This document shows positions 43,395-55,129 of a stretch of DNA of 64,000 nucleotides, in pieces. The notes below the pieces were generated by a model. It was not told the DNA's origin. It saw nothing but the letters and a program-made list of their open reading frames with translations, and did no database searches. The DNA lies in contig CM054062.1 of the NCBI GenBank assembly GCA_028641055.1, positions 277,505,232 to 277,569,231 on the forward strand, in the 5' to 3' direction. Origin of the DNA: Alopecurus myosuroides. Lineage: Eukaryota; Streptophyta; Magnoliopsida; Poales; Poaceae. The position numbers and the translations under genes were made by a program. The stretch's first letter is position 1, and every line of letters begins with the position of its first letter.

Positions 43395-44767
43395 GGGCGT
43401 CTCCAGTCGTTGCGCCCCCCCAGGGCCCAAAACGCCGCCGTTTTGCGGCCGCCGCGGCGCTAAACGGCGCTATTCTGGAACCTGGGGGGGCGCGTTTCCC
43501 AGTCGCGTCCCGAGCCCAAGAATCGGCCCAAAACAAACGCAATTGCAAACTAGTCGATTTTTATTGAAATTTAGGAACTGCGTACATATTAGGCGCGAAT
43601 TCAAACTAAACATCGACGGAAATTTAAACTACAACTTTTTATTGGTCTACATGACGACTACCCCTACGCATCGTCGTCTTCAGCGGCGTCCTCGTCGCGG
43701 CGCTGGTTGGAGGGGCCAGCTTCGCCCTGCCTCGCGGCGAGCCAGCGTTGCTCCGCCCGCTTCGCTCGGGCTTGCACCCGCAGGCGGTGCAGCTGCGTCT
43801 GCTCGGAGGGCGGCCGGTTGCGCCGCTCGCTCTGCAGCGCCACCTGCCGCCGGTCCTGCTCGTACAGGGCGATGATGCCCCGCTGCTCGGCCATCTGCCG
43901 GCGCACCTCTCGCGCTGCTTCTTCCCTCTGGTGTGTTTCCAGAGAGGCTCGAATGGCGGCCGCCTCCACCGCCTCGGCCGCCTGCTCGAGGACGCCGCGG
44001 ACCTCGCGGTATGCGCCCTCGTTCTGCGCGGTTTCGAAGGAGAGCAGCCCGGCGTGCTGCTCCGGCCATATGGGCTGCCTCCGCAGCTCCCTCCTCCAGC
44101 GACGCCGGGCCTCCCGCGCCGCGTCCTGTTCGGGTGGCTGCTCCGGCGCCAACTGCTGCGCCGGTTGCTGCTCCGGCGCCACCTGCTGCGCTGGAAGCTG
44201 CTCCGGCGCCACTTGCTGCGCTGGCGGCAGCTCGTCGTTGTCGCTCTCGGGCCACGCGTCCCAGAGATGGTCCATTGCGGCGAGGATGAGGATGGAGAAG
44301 AACGATGAGGATAGAGAAGAACGGCGAGGAGGAGGCGAGAATATGCGGACGGAGAGGGCGCGGGCACCATTTTTATAGCCTGGCGGGCCAGTCGCCGCGC
44401 CGCGCGTGTCACTGCTGCCGCCCCCCGCCATTAATCCGGCAGCCTTTGACCGGGGGCATGCACTGGCCGGCCGCCACGCTATAACTCCGGCAGCCTTTGA
44501 CGGCGCGGGCGCCGAGAGGGAGGTCACGGGCGGTGGCCTCTGTTCCCGCGTTTTCCCGGCGCGTCACTGACAGAGCTGGCCCGCGCGCAGTTTCGCCCCC
44601 CAGGCCGAACCCAGCGGGCTGGGTTTGGCCTGGGTGCCGCGGCGCTATCTAGCGCCGAAACGGCGCTATTTGGGCCTCTGGGGGGGGGGGGGGGGGCGAG
44701 TGGTGAAGAAGCGGCGCGCCGCTTCCGCCGCGAAAAAAGCCCTCTGGGGGGACGGCTGGAGATGCCC
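43395..44767 (-). mobile_element. Harbinger-type element 1 carrying a non-transposase ORF
   Basis: 1,373 bp flanked by TAA (43392-43394, 44768-44770). The terminal inverted repeats are gggcgtctccagtcgt and, inverted from the right, gggcatctccagccgt. A 3-bp TAA (TWA) duplication points to the PIF/Harbinger superfamily. The element is very GC-rich, with subterminal palindromes (gcggccgccgcggcgct). It carries a promoter with ctataaaaatgg (complement near 44370), a 203-residue ORF and a 3' UTR, all on the minus strand. No DDE transposase was found. Its right-hand 500 bp and left-hand 250 bp match element 2 (50038-51580) in inverted orientation. Confidence 0.75.
43664..44275 (-). CDS. Uncharacterised Gln/Glu-rich coiled-coil protein in Harbinger-type element 1
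   Basis: 203 residues from ATG 44275 to TAG at 43664. The N-terminus is acidic (WDAWPESDNDELPP), then comes a short repeat (PAQQVAPEQ, four copies at about residues 17-50), then long Arg/Glu/Ala-rich sequence likely to be helical (EQAAEAVEAAAIRASLETHQ, REEAAREVRRQMAEQRG), and an acidic tail (RRDEDAAEDDDA). I do not recognise the family. The start follows a TATA-containing leader conserved with element 2. It may be a cargo protein or a fragment of a larger family protein; there is no sign of transposase. Confidence 0.55.
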   Translation of the reverse strand: MDHLWDAWPESDNDELPPAQQVAPEQLPAQQVAPEQQPAQQLAPEQPPEQDAAREARRRWRRELRRQPIWPEQHAGLLSFETAQNEGAYREVRGVLEQAAEAVEAAAIRASLETHQREEAAREVRRQMAEQRGIIALYEQDRRQVALQSERRNRPPSEQTQLHRLRVQARAKRAEQRWLAARQGEAGPSNQRRDEDAAEDDDA

Positions 44768-44770
44768 TAA

Positions 44771-46090
44771 GAGCGTGAGTAAAGAAATAAACATTGTCCA
44801 AATAGGCAACTGTCTGGGCCAAACTGAACTTCGAAGCAAAAGCTTTTGGGAAGAAGAACATAGAGGTGCCCGGGGAGGCATTCTTGGGGACAGCAAAGGC
44901 AAAGGTAATTTTCTCAGCCTGAGGCAGCATACATCATTGCGCAAACGCCGGCCTCCAGAGTCCACGAACTATTCCGCCATTATAAGCTGGACCAGTACGC
45001 ATGGAAAATGGCCGTGAGAGGGACCAAGGTTAGTGATAGGACGGGGGACCCAACAAACAATCTTATAGGCCGCGGCTTGGTGGATATACAGTAGTTTGCA
45101 GATGAAACGATCAGTACCACTGTACTCGCCTCCTTACTATTTTTAGCACCGTTGCATTCATTGGATCTACGGCGTAGTACAGAAGTTTGGTGCATGTATA
45201 TTTCAGGACAGGATTCAGAAATGGAGTGATGTCGGCGTCCGACTCCCAACCATCAAAGTAATGTAGTGCAACTAATGGTCCAGACACATCAGCAGTCGTC
45301 AGTTACTGTTCGTCGTTAATTAACACATGCAGACAAGCATATACTACTTGCGAGATGGAGACACGGGGTTAATTAACATTAGTCGTTCACTCGCGTTGCC
45401 GCTCAGGCTAGGCGCCGGCCGGTTAACTTTACCTTGCTTGAACCGAAAGGCTGCCTGCCTCCGCCCTTCCTCGTACCGTGGAGCCGTGCCCTGAAGGCCT
45501 CTTCTGTGCGTGCGGCGAGTAGTAGCGACAGCGAACCGAGCCGTACCATGGCCGGCGTACGCTACTCGAGTGACGGCCAAGTAAGCTGACAGGTGGTGAA
45601 TACGTCGTCAACACTGTCGTCTCCTGCCCTGTTAGGTATTTTTTGGTTTCAGCACTGTGGTCTTGCCATGACATCTACTCCTGTTTCTTATTTCAATTAA
45701 TTCCATTCTACAAGAAATACTTCAGTTTAATCCCTCTTTCCATGCAAAATCTACAGTGCTATATATAGGCAAATGTATTCCTCCACTTGGCTGTGTTCTG
45801 GCAAGCCAAGAGTTCGTTTAGCCAGAACGACTTGAAATGAAAAGGCACAGACTTTGCAGCAGGAAGTGTGTGTGTGTATTCACTTGTATTTAAACTGACC
45901 AGTTTCCAAGAGCAAGATTACAGATGTCTGCGATATAGTGTCATTGTTTTGATTGGTACAGTGCTAACACCAGAAACATCATTTGGGCTGAGCACGACCC
46001 CAGCTGCTTTCTTGTCACCAGCTGAATGGTCAAAATTCAGTTATCCTCTTTTTTCTTCAGTCTTTGGCACTCTTCCTTCTGTTTGCTTAT
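44771..46090. other. Intergenic DNA between Harbinger element 1 and PDX2
   Basis: No gene is called. A minus-strand stretch at about 44930-44780 reads ITFAFAVPKNASPGTSMFFF, then FSLAQTVAYLDNVYFF, which looks like real protein sequence, perhaps a gene fragment, but I cannot name it. Positions about 45850-46090 probably include the PDX2 3' UTR. Confidence 0.4.
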
Positions 46091-49057
46091 CTACTCAAAT
46101 ATGGGCAGATCAAGAGGCCTAGTCTTCGACCAGCCTTCTGCGTCTCTTGAGGACAGCCTAGAGAAGGTATTTGCATGGGACTCTTTGTCCATATCCAAGA
46201 AGAGCCGATGCCTGTCGAGGAGTAGCGCTCAGACATGGGGTTCAGAGTTAACAGAGATCAACCAAAATACATGACATGCAATGGAAAAAAAAATGTCTTA
46301 CCATCTAGAGTCTGATGTCAATTCTGGATGAAAAGCGGTGGCGAGGATGTTCCCTTGCCGTACTGCAACAATTACCCGATCTTTCGAATACACTTCTTCC
46401 TGCCAGCGTAATGCATTTTGTGTCGGTGCACAGAAGAGATGCAGTGATATGGAGTACGTTTCAACAAGGAATTCATTACCATAGTAGCTACTCATGTACT
46501 AGCATTTTTCAAAAAAAAATTGTCCGCTAAATACCTCAATCAGACAACAGCTCGGTACTAAAATAAAAAACTTCCAATGAAATAAACACATCTGATGTAA
46601 CGAAAGCAGTGTACATATCACAGCTGCAAGGAAGTGAATACATAAATCCTGAAGAAACTGTTATTTGTAATTTAGCTTTAGAAATTGTCTCACAACGAAC
46701 ACGAGCAGAAAGGTAGTGTCCAGCACACTCATCCTATGAATTCATCTACTTTGGACCGTACAGATCTATTTTGTTGTGAAAGAGACCAAATTTTTTTCAG
46801 TTGCAATAAACTGAAATACTATGATCAAAACTCAAAAGAGCAACAAACAAACCTCGACACCCTCGCCAGAACTTATTGTAATGCTGGGTGTACCAGCAGG
46901 AACAGGGCAATCGGCCAATATTTCAACACCCGGTCCTACTTCCAAGATAGCAGGTGCTCGTATAAATACTCCACGGCATGTAGGACTGCCTCCTTCCTTC
47001 TCTGCAAGCATTGGCACTGAAAGCTCGGTTTCAAAACTTCTCACCTGCAAGAGAAGAGTTTGCAATGAAATGGGTGTTCATATTATTCTACATTTATGAC
47101 AAAAACTTATGAAGATTTACAATTCAATGATATTACTAACTAATCAGCCATCAATTATACAGCATGGTCCTCAAAGTTACCTGGCTTCCAAAAAAGTTCC
47201 TGTGAACTGTACAATCTAGTCCCCCAATAAGTTCCTGGCCTCCCAATTTTTGTCCTACAAGTAACATTATGTAATAACCATGAAATCCCATCACTTAATC
47301 TGACGAAAATGAAAGCTAAAGTATCTACTGATTGGTGAGCCACATACCTACCGCCTTGTTTGCAAGGAAAATGAGCCCAGCACAAGTTCCCCACACAGGC
47401 TTTCCTGCACCGACGAATTCTCGAAGTGCAGGAAACTGCAAAACAAATGAAGTGAAACGTTGGAACATTTATGAGTGCAATAAATTGATAAAAGTGTAAC
47501 AAGTTGTACTCTGTCAGATGTATAAAATGTTGAAACAGTGCAAAATTACCAGCCATGCTACCACTCACTAGCAGCCTTTGCAGCAACAGAGAAAAATATA
47601 GTGGTCACTGGCAGGTCAAACTGTGAGCGCGTTCTTGGTCAGACACTCACACTCGTCAGCAAAAAGCTAAGGGAAAAAATTTCTTCCCTAAAGGTTGCCA
47701 GCACTGAACTACATATCTACAAGCTAGTACAATCCCTTCCTCAATAATTGAAGATGAGGGTAGAAGGATAATCACATTTTCCAGGGCCTTGTAAAGTAAT
47801 AAATCAGAAAGCAATTGATTATAGTGGTCACCGGCAAGTCAAACTATGAACGCGTTCTTGGTTAGAAACTCACACTTCTTAGCAAAAGGACAAGGGGATT
47901 TTTTTTCTTCATTACAGGTTGCCAGCACTGGACTACAATCTACAAGATAGTACAATCCTTCCTCAATAATTGAGGTTGGCGAAGAAGAATAATCACATTT
48001 TATAGGGCCTTGTAAAGTAATAAGACAGAAAGCCATTGATTAGTATGTTGTACAAGTCTACGGTGCCAGAACTATGTCGAGGAGATTTAGAAAATTACGA
48101 GAATGTAACCTAATACTAACAGAAATATCAAATGCAGTAACCTTTACAGAATTGCAAGTTCAGCAGTCAGAAACATAGAAAAGTAATTGAATGTGCCTTC
48201 CATGTAGTTCTCTTTTGTTTTGACCAATGCAAGGAAAGCACTAAATAAACTTTCTATTAGACAGAAGGGAATGCGAAACGATTGGAAGAGTGTTTTTTTT
48301 AGTGTGATCAAGGGGTAGTTGTTCAGAATGAACACACTAATCCACTTGATATCCAAAGTTTGCAGTTTACTAATCCACTTGATTTCCACAAGAGAAAAAA
48401 CAATCTACTTTAATCAATTTTCAGGTATGACAAATTATAACTTGGAAATATTCTTATCAATTCAATCTAGAGTTTATTTTCTTAACCCTCAAAAAAGAAA
48501 TCTAGAGTTTCTGACCCTACAACGAATACAATTTTGTGCCATTGTTGTCCATGTCAGTTCATCAGCCAATTTTGGAGTACTCGATGTGCCACCACAAAAA
48601 CGGAAATTCAGGATGTCTGCCAACCAATTTTGGAGTACTGGATGTGCCACAAGCCCACAACAGAAAAGGAAATTCTGGAGGTCTACCAACCAATTTTGCC
48701 GTGCTACTTCCACGATAGAAACGGAATTTCAGGAATGATCATCCACGGAGAATCCAAGACACCGAAAAGAATAGAGGACCTACCAGGTTGTGGTAGTTGG
48801 CGAGCTTGGCCATGGTGGTGCTCTCACCGCCGGGGATGATGAGCGAGTCAAGTCCCTGCAGCTGCTCCGGCTTGCGCACCTCCACCCCGTTCACCCCGAT
48901 CCTCCTCAGAGCTGCCCAGACAGACAACCGACGGAATCAATAAAGAACATCTCGCCAACACACACGAGCGCGGAGAGAGGCGAGACGAAGAGACGCGCTT
49001 ACCGGAGATGTGCTCGTTGTAGGAGCCCTGCAGCGCGAGAACGCCGACCACCGCCAT
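46091..49057 (-). CDS. PDX2: Pyridoxal 5'-phosphate synthase glutaminase subunit PDX2
   Basis: Seven exons: 49057-49003, 48911-48784, 47435-47348, 47254-47181, 47044-46853, 46399-46302 and 46211-46091. They join in frame to 251 residues (Arabidopsis PDX2 is about 255). PDX2 is a class-I glutaminase that supplies ammonia to PDX1 in vitamin B6 synthesis, in the cytosol. Seen motifs: [16 protein letters not shown] at the start; PGGEST at 45-50; nucleophile Cys79 in GTCAGLIF; and His203/Glu205 in AFHPEL, completing the triad. The C-terminus is RPLDLPIFE. All checked introns are GT-AG. The 1.35-kb intron 2 has grown by a tandem duplication and a minisatellite. No stops or frameshifts were seen. 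Homopolymers were not examined exhaustively. Confidence 0.95.
47598..48043. repeat. Tandem duplication in PDX2 intron 2 (223-bp unit x 2)
   Basis: Unit 1 starts atagtggtcactggcaggtc (about 47598) and unit 2 atagtggtcaccggcaagtc (47821), a period of 223 bp. Both include gcgttcttggt, ggttgccagcactg and gggccttgtaaagtaataa. They differ by scattered substitutions and small indels, so the duplication is not very recent. Confidence 0.8.
48564..48740. repeat. Minisatellite in PDX2 intron 2, about 60-67 bp x 3
   Basis: The phrase accaattttggagtact (or a close variant) recurs at about 48567, 48626 and 48692, followed each time by gatgtgcca or a similar string and then ggaaattc…gg. The third unit is more diverged. 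The array lies 40 bp downstream of exon 2 in transcript orientation. Confidence 0.65.
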
Positions 49058-50034
49058 TGCTCCCGGCCTCTCTACTCTAGCTAGTTCTCTGCCCTTGGCC
49101 TTGGGAATTGGCGTGTGTGGAGGTGGGGATCAGAGGATCGGAGATAGAGGCGGGTGGTGTATGGTCCTGACAATGGAAGGGAGGGAAGGAAGAAGGCGCA
49201 CGATTGGCGTGGCGGCGGCGAGCCGGCGACCACACGCGGTGACTGACGGCGATAGCTCCACTCAGAGAGAAAACAATGTTTTCTTTTTGCGCGATAAAAA
49301 AATGTAGAGAGGAAAGAAATGTTGGCCGCCGACGGTGGAGAGCCGTGCGTGCACGTCGGTTGGACAATCGGGACCGTCCGTTCCCCTGCCATGGGCCAGC
49401 GTTCTGGCTGAATATTTGCCCCATGGCCACGGGTTGATTGGGCTGGAAAGTACAAGCCGGACACCCTAAATCCAGTCCATCCTCGCTATTTCTCACTCAT
49501 GAACCCTTGGCCCACAGATCCATTCAATTCGATTGTGCTTTGCAACCTTCCACAACTCCGATAAGTACCATCTAAACGCTCGTTCTTGTAGTTTACAGTT
49601 GTGAGCATGTGATAGATCCGCGATAGATTTGGATGGATCTGATGATAATTGTATGGCGACCACTAGGAATCGAATGCCGATCCCTGTTATTCCATCGGAC
49701 CAGTTTGCTGCTGTAGGATAGTTGTGCTTCTGAGCGTCCGATTCATTGCGCGGGGGAGGCTGGATAGGTGTGGTGGTGGCAGTTATTGGGTCATTTAATA
49801 CCTATTAACTAATTCCACAAATCACGTCTTGCGAGTAATCCGATGTAAGCGCTGCCCTAGATCACGCCTAATCTACCTGAAATTTGCGTCCTCTCTAAAA
49901 AACTGGTTCATACATGCTTCGATTTGCTCACTAAAACCAAAAAAAAACACCGCATCATATGCATGTCTATTATTGGATATTGTAGTTGGAAGCAAAATTT
50001 GCATACATATTGAAGGAAACATGTACGTAGGTGC
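49058..50034. other. PDX2 upstream region and intergenic DNA
   Basis: The first about 230 bp upstream of the PDX2 ATG (to about 49280) are CT-rich in transcript orientation, as in a plant 5' UTR. No clear TATA box was found. Nothing else was recognised up to the Harbinger element at 50038. Confidence 0.4.
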
Positions 50035-50037
50035 TAA

Positions 50038-51580
50038 GGGCATCCCCACCCGTCCCCCCAGAGCCCTCCCAGGGGGCTTTTTTCGTGGCGGAAGCGGCGA
50101 ATAGCGTCGCTTCTTCACCACTCGGCCCCCCAGAGGCCCAAATAGCGTCGTTTCGGCGCTATTTCGCGCCGCGGCACCCAGGCCAAACCCAGCCCGCTGG
50201 GTTCGGCCTGGGGGCGAAATTGCGCGGCCCCGCGCGCGGGCCAGCTCTGTTAGTGACGCGACGAGAAAGCGCGGGAACAGAACCGCCCCGTGATCATCTT
50301 CTCGGCTGCCGCGCGGTCAAAAGGCTGCCGACGTTTATGGCATGGCGGCCGCCCAGTGCATGCGCCCCGTTCAAAGGCTGCCGGCGTAATGGCGTGGCGG
50401 GCGGCAGCGAGGGGACACAGCGCGCAGTAAATGCCCGGCCGCTCGCCGCGCCTATAAAATCCCCCCGCCGCACGCCGCGCCCGCCATTCTTCCACCGGCG
50501 CCCTCTTCTCTTCTTCCTATCGACGCTCTCCTCTCTTCTTCTCTCCATGCAATGGCCAGCGACAAGGACAGGGCAGCGGCCAACGGGTTCCCTCGCCGCC
50601 ACCTTCGCCGGAGCGAGGCGATGGCGCTCTACCGTGCGGGCTACCCTTGCCCGCCGGACATGCGCCTCCCGAGCTCCGGCGCGGGGCAGAGCCGCTGGGC
50701 GCTCAGCGTCGGCGGGGTGCCCGTGCCCCCCCTCCCCAACACAGACCAAGAATTCCGTCGCGCCATCCGCGAGATGCGCGACGCCATGGAGAACCCCGAG
50801 CACTTCCCGGAGACGGGCGTGGACGAGTTCTGGTGGGGGCAGCTCACCAGCCGCCGCGACCGGGAGATCGCCTCCAACGCGTGGTTCGCCCGAAGACGGA
50901 GGACAGCGGCGACGACGAGGATGAGTGGCCCGACCAGAAGGTCGCGGGGCAGCTGTCCTTGGACACGCTGCAGCCGCTCGACGCCGACGCCGCCGCGACG
51001 TGGAGTCTGCGGGAGAACACCGCGGCGGAGCTGGAGCTCCAGCGCCGCCTGCTGGCGGAGGCCGAGCAGCGCAAGGCGGCGCGCGACCGTGAGGCCGCCG
51101 CTAACGCGGCCCGCCTCCGCGTCACTCCCCCGCCGCCGCCCAAGGAGAACGTCTACATCGTCCTCGACCCGGACTCCGACGACGAGGACGTGATACAGCA
51201 AGCCCTCGCGGCGAGCAGGTGGGAAGACGGCGGCGACGAGGGACAGGGGCCGAGCAAGCGCCCCGGCGACGGCCCTGACGACGACGACGACTACAGCCAG
51301 GCTATCGCCGCCAGCCTCGGCCTTAATTAGATTTAAATTTCAGTTCTAGTTTAAATTCCAGTTCTAGTTTTTTAAATTCGCGCCGAATACGTAAGCACTT
51401 CGCCTATTTTCAATAAAATTCGCCTATTTTCGAATTGCGTTTGTTTGGGCCAAAATTTGGGCTCGGGGAGCGACTGGGAACACTGCCCCCCAGGTTCCAG
51501 AATATCGCCGTTTAGCGCCGCGGCGGCCCCAAAACGGCGGCGTTTTGGGCTCTGGAGGGGCGCAACGACTGGAGATGCCC
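50038..51580 (+). mobile_element. Harbinger-type element 2 carrying a non-transposase ORF
   Basis: 1,543 bp flanked by TAA (50035-50037, 51581-51583). Its ends are gggcatccccacccgtcccc and, inverted, gggcatctccagtcgttgcg. The first about 500 bp (a stretch with ccaggccaaacccagcccgctgggttcggcc, then gtcaaaaggctgccg repeats, then a TATA box cctataaaat at about 50451) match element 1. The last about 250 bp, after the stop codon, also match. The ORF between them differs from that of element 1. No transposase was seen. Confidence 0.75.
50552..51330 (+). pseudogene. Uncharacterised acidic protein in Harbinger-type element 2, one frameshift
   Basis: ATG 50552 opens MASDKDRAAANGFPRRHLRR, then RWALSVGGVPVPPLP and a helical stretch (EFRRAIREMRDAMENPEHFP). 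Near 50890 the homologous frame shifts by one base to VRPKTEDSGDDEDEWPDQKV, continuing to ELELQRRLLAEAEQRKAARD, then YIVLDPDSDDEDVIQQALAA and an acidic end. The total is about 259 residues if joined. I recall many uncharacterised Triticeae proteins with a similar VGGVPVPPPP block and an acidic VVVLEDSDDD-type motif, but this was not searched. Function unknown. The shift could be a real mutation or an unrecognised small intron. Confidence 0.5.
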
Positions 51581-51583
51581 TAA

Positions 51584-52700
51584 GAAACATATTTTTGTTA
51601 AGATGGAAACATTGTAGTTTCAAAACAAAATTGTTCTATTAAGCGATAGAAGCAACTATGTTTATAACAGGAAACTTTTTTCTCGGATGTTGAAGCATGT
51701 CACCTGTAATGTGATACCCAATAACTTGTGTGGAAGCAAAGCAATTATAGTCAGGAAGCACTTATTCTAGTATTTGGCAAATATGATGTAGCATATGAAC
51801 AATTGTTCCGAAGCACATATTTAGGTTTTAGAAAACATAATACACTGATGGTGGAAGCACTACAACCTACTGGTAGGAATCGTACATAAGCATTGCACGG
51901 TACTACATATGTGCTACTGAAGCATTATAGGAGTATAGTCGGTAACATCTTGTTATCTGAAGAAAAAACTTCATCTTGTGAGATAGAAGCACTCTCCACA
52001 CGAGGTGGAAACATTGACTTTAGTTTGACGAGGACATATTTTCTAATCTATGGACAAATTCAGGCTACGCTAACAAAATTTCTTCCTCGTACTAAGAAAA
52101 CAACCACCATGTTGCGCCCTCAGATAACGTGGTGTGGAACACAGTCAACAAGGAGCTACGACAACACCAACACGGGGGCAAGGAAGCGTAGGTGGTTGTC
52201 CAAGGTGACCACTCGGAGGAATTGCTGGAACATTGCAGCGAGTGCAAGTGGTCGTCCATGGCTCCTCTAGGCGAGGTTGCTGGAGCATTGCGGCGTGGCA
52301 GTGTAGGCGTGCGTCAACAAAGCCTCTAGGAGAGGTTGTTGGAGTGTTGGAGGCGAGATCGTGTAGGCCACCGTCGACGGCAACTCCAGCCGAGTTGCTC
52401 GAGCGTTCAAGCGAGACACGGGATGACGGCTATCGACTTGGCTGCGAGATCGTTCCTGGAAAATGGCGGCCGGGACGGCGAGGCAGTAGATCGATTTTGG
52501 GGGAGGAGCTAACATGACGGAAATATGGGGATTTAATAGATGGTGGTGGGAAATCTCGTGCGAAATTAACGGGATTTTTTTTCCATGAGAAGCCTTCATG
52601 CGTGCAGGCCGTGGGATGGAATGGGAAATAGATGGCGTGGGATCGGTCCGATGTTTAGCTTCGCACCGGACTACGATATGTAGTATTTACCTATTTGTAG
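51584..52700. other. Unrecognised stretch with a short tandem repeat
   Basis: AT-rich to 52080, then GC-richer. Words such as gaagcac and gaagcaa recur between 51620 and 51870. A tandem repeat lies at 52215-52425. It looks transposon-derived, but no ends or ORFs were found. Confidence 0.35.
52215..52425. repeat. Tandem repeat, about 60 bp x 4
   Basis: The phrase gaggttgctggagcattg and its variants occur at about 52216, 52271, 52330 and 52390 (spacings 55, 59 and 60), each followed by a variable gcgag/gtgtagg segment and, in the first three units, a ctcctctag-like or actccag-like end. The units are diverged. Confidence 0.55.
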
Positions 52701-55100
52701 CTATTGAATATCTATTTTGTCGATCTGCTATGAGGATGGATGGTCATTTATTGTAACCATCGTTTTTTAATAGCCTGCATGTTGTAGATTGTGTGTGTAG
52801 TGCGTGATTTTGGATGTTGTTAGATGATTTGTTGTCAGGATATGGTTAGACGGTGTGTTATCATGATGTTGTTGATTGTTATTTATGTTTAGCATTGTTC
52901 TTTAGTAGCTTCTGAATGATGTTGTAAAGAACATATTTGATTGTTTGTACATGATTACGGTGTTGACCTATCCTAGGACATCGTGGCTCCTAGCTCTTCT
53001 AATCTATCTGCTCCCTCGGTGTTGCCTGACATGTACTATAGTCCGCTTCAAGCAGCTGCCTCTAGTCACGAGCCTTACATAGCATGCTAAACTTTTCTAT
53101 CACTCTTCGTCTTAAATAGGAATTGTGAGCTTGTGGTTTGACAAAGGTTCACAACTTCACATTACTAGGTTTAGTAATGATGTTCTTAACCTCATTGGGC
53201 TTAAAGTCACCGCTAGTCGTACTGCCTAGTACTATGCCCTGATTTTGAATTGTTTATACTTTTCTATGCTATTAAACGAGCGATACATAACCACTCATGA
53301 TCATATGCTACCACATTAAACATGTTGCGAGCAACCAAACACCCATCGTTTATATTAGCTTGCCAGAGAATGCAACCAACCAAACATCGGGTTTTGTTTC
53401 AGTCCTCATGCAATAAAGTAAAATGTGGACAACCACACGACATGTCTAGCATGATCAAGATGATGGTTTTACCGGACCGGTCCCTGGGACATATGCCCCA
53501 GCGAGCTTAAAAGATCGGTGTAGCTAACCATTCACATCCTAGCGCAGCACCAAAAGCAGTGTGGAAGAAACAAGATATGTTAGAATTTAGAGCATGGTCA
53601 AAAGTATAGATCCCTCTCGCGAAAAAAAAAGATTGCAGCTAAATGATGTTTAATTTCATGTCACTGATATTTTTGTCGGCCCCGTCAACTCGATCTTGTA
53701 TTTGTATGCTCAGATAATACTAAGAACGCAAATGTAGGTGATATACCGAATTATAAATCAGTTCCGTAGACTCTTGAAAAATATAAAAACGCTTTTTTCT
53801 CCACAGCCCGCCCCACTCCCCCGAGAGTGGGCCCTACTGAGGCGTGGCATCACCAAGCCACCAAGGGACAAGACGTAAAAGAGATTGGATATGATCGGAT
53901 CCTCACTAGGGCCCTCGAGCTCCACCATCAAGCACTGACATTTGTGTTGACTTTCTTTTTATGATAGGGCAGTAGTACTGACTATTCGTACGTCGTCTCC
54001 TGTCAATCACCTTTCTTTCCTCTTCTTTTTCTTGCATGATGGCAGGCATACCTTGCGTTTGATAGGTACTGGTGCACCTTTGCATCAATTCCATATATAA
54101 AGCTGCTGCGTACTGTATTAAGGTTTTACGTAACGTCAGTCAAACAGTCAGCATACATATCCGCTCCAAACCTTCATAAGATCCTCCAACTCTGATTGAT
54201 ACACTTGTTTGCCACCATCTTATTAAGCGAACACCGCGGCTTGATCTGATCCCCTTCGCCTCTCCTCCCCTGTGATCGTATTTCTGCATCACCGCCTAAT
54301 TTATTTTCGAATCTAGCCTCAGACTGACAATGAGCACGTGACGCCAGGAAATTTATTTTTCACTAGTGTATGGCACTGTCCTCGGATTATCGGTTTATCA
54401 TCAACCGCCAGAGACTGGATAAGATCAGTGGCCGGCAATGGTGGCGTCCAGCGTCGTGTGTGAGTGTACTTTTGTCCTCCTGCCTAGTATAGAATTACCT
54501 GATCTGAACCCTCGGCTCCGGATAAGATGAATCAGGGTTGGCGAAGGCGGCTTTAGGACTAGTCTAACACACTTATTATAATCGGGTGGTGGTGTTTCAA
54601 AGCTCTCAGAGAACCCGCTCCCCTTTCTGCTAGTGCCGTGGCGTCGCGTGCACCCACCGTCCATGGCTTCGGAAGCAGCAGCAGCCGCCGCGCGCGCGTG
54701 GGTTAAGCGTCGTGATGCGCGATTAGGACGTCCCACTCCCTTATCCGGTGATTAGCGCCGTGTTTATCCTCATCTCATGAACTACTCTTTTTTTTTCTCA
54801 CTCATCGTGAGTGAAGTGGGGGCTGACTTGGTTTGCTCGGGTAAATCCTGTTAAAGCTGACTACGTGGGCTGCAAGTGGATAGTGCAATTATTTTCGCCT
54901 AGTTAGAACAACTTTTTTTTTTTGAATTTTTGAATTTTAGTTAGAACAACTCTATCACATACAGCAAAAGGTTCTGAACCGCAACTTAACCGACAGTTTA
55001 CTGTTTTGGTCAAAAGAAAGGCACAGATCAGGTATTGTAAAAGCCCGGAACCGTAATTTTGTTTTGCGGAAATGAGCTCCCAATCTAGCATATACCCATT
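52701..55100. other. Intergenic, nothing recognised
   Basis: Both strands were read for long frames, RNA genes and terminal repeats; none is convincing. Short frames here (for example 53322-53510 and 54425-54736 minus) have no family features. Confidence 0.4.
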
Positions 55101-55129
55101 GTGAGGCGGGGATTTTCAGGTTTTCCGCA

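Noticed and set aside
43639..44412. Several long overlapping frames on both strands inside Harbinger element 1
   Set aside because: Very GC-rich DNA lacks stop codons in all frames. Only the 43664-44275 minus frame has a leader conserved with the second element and a sensible start.
50647..51330. A second independent gene in Harbinger element 2
   Set aside because: It continues the protein opened at 50552 after a one-base shift near 50890.
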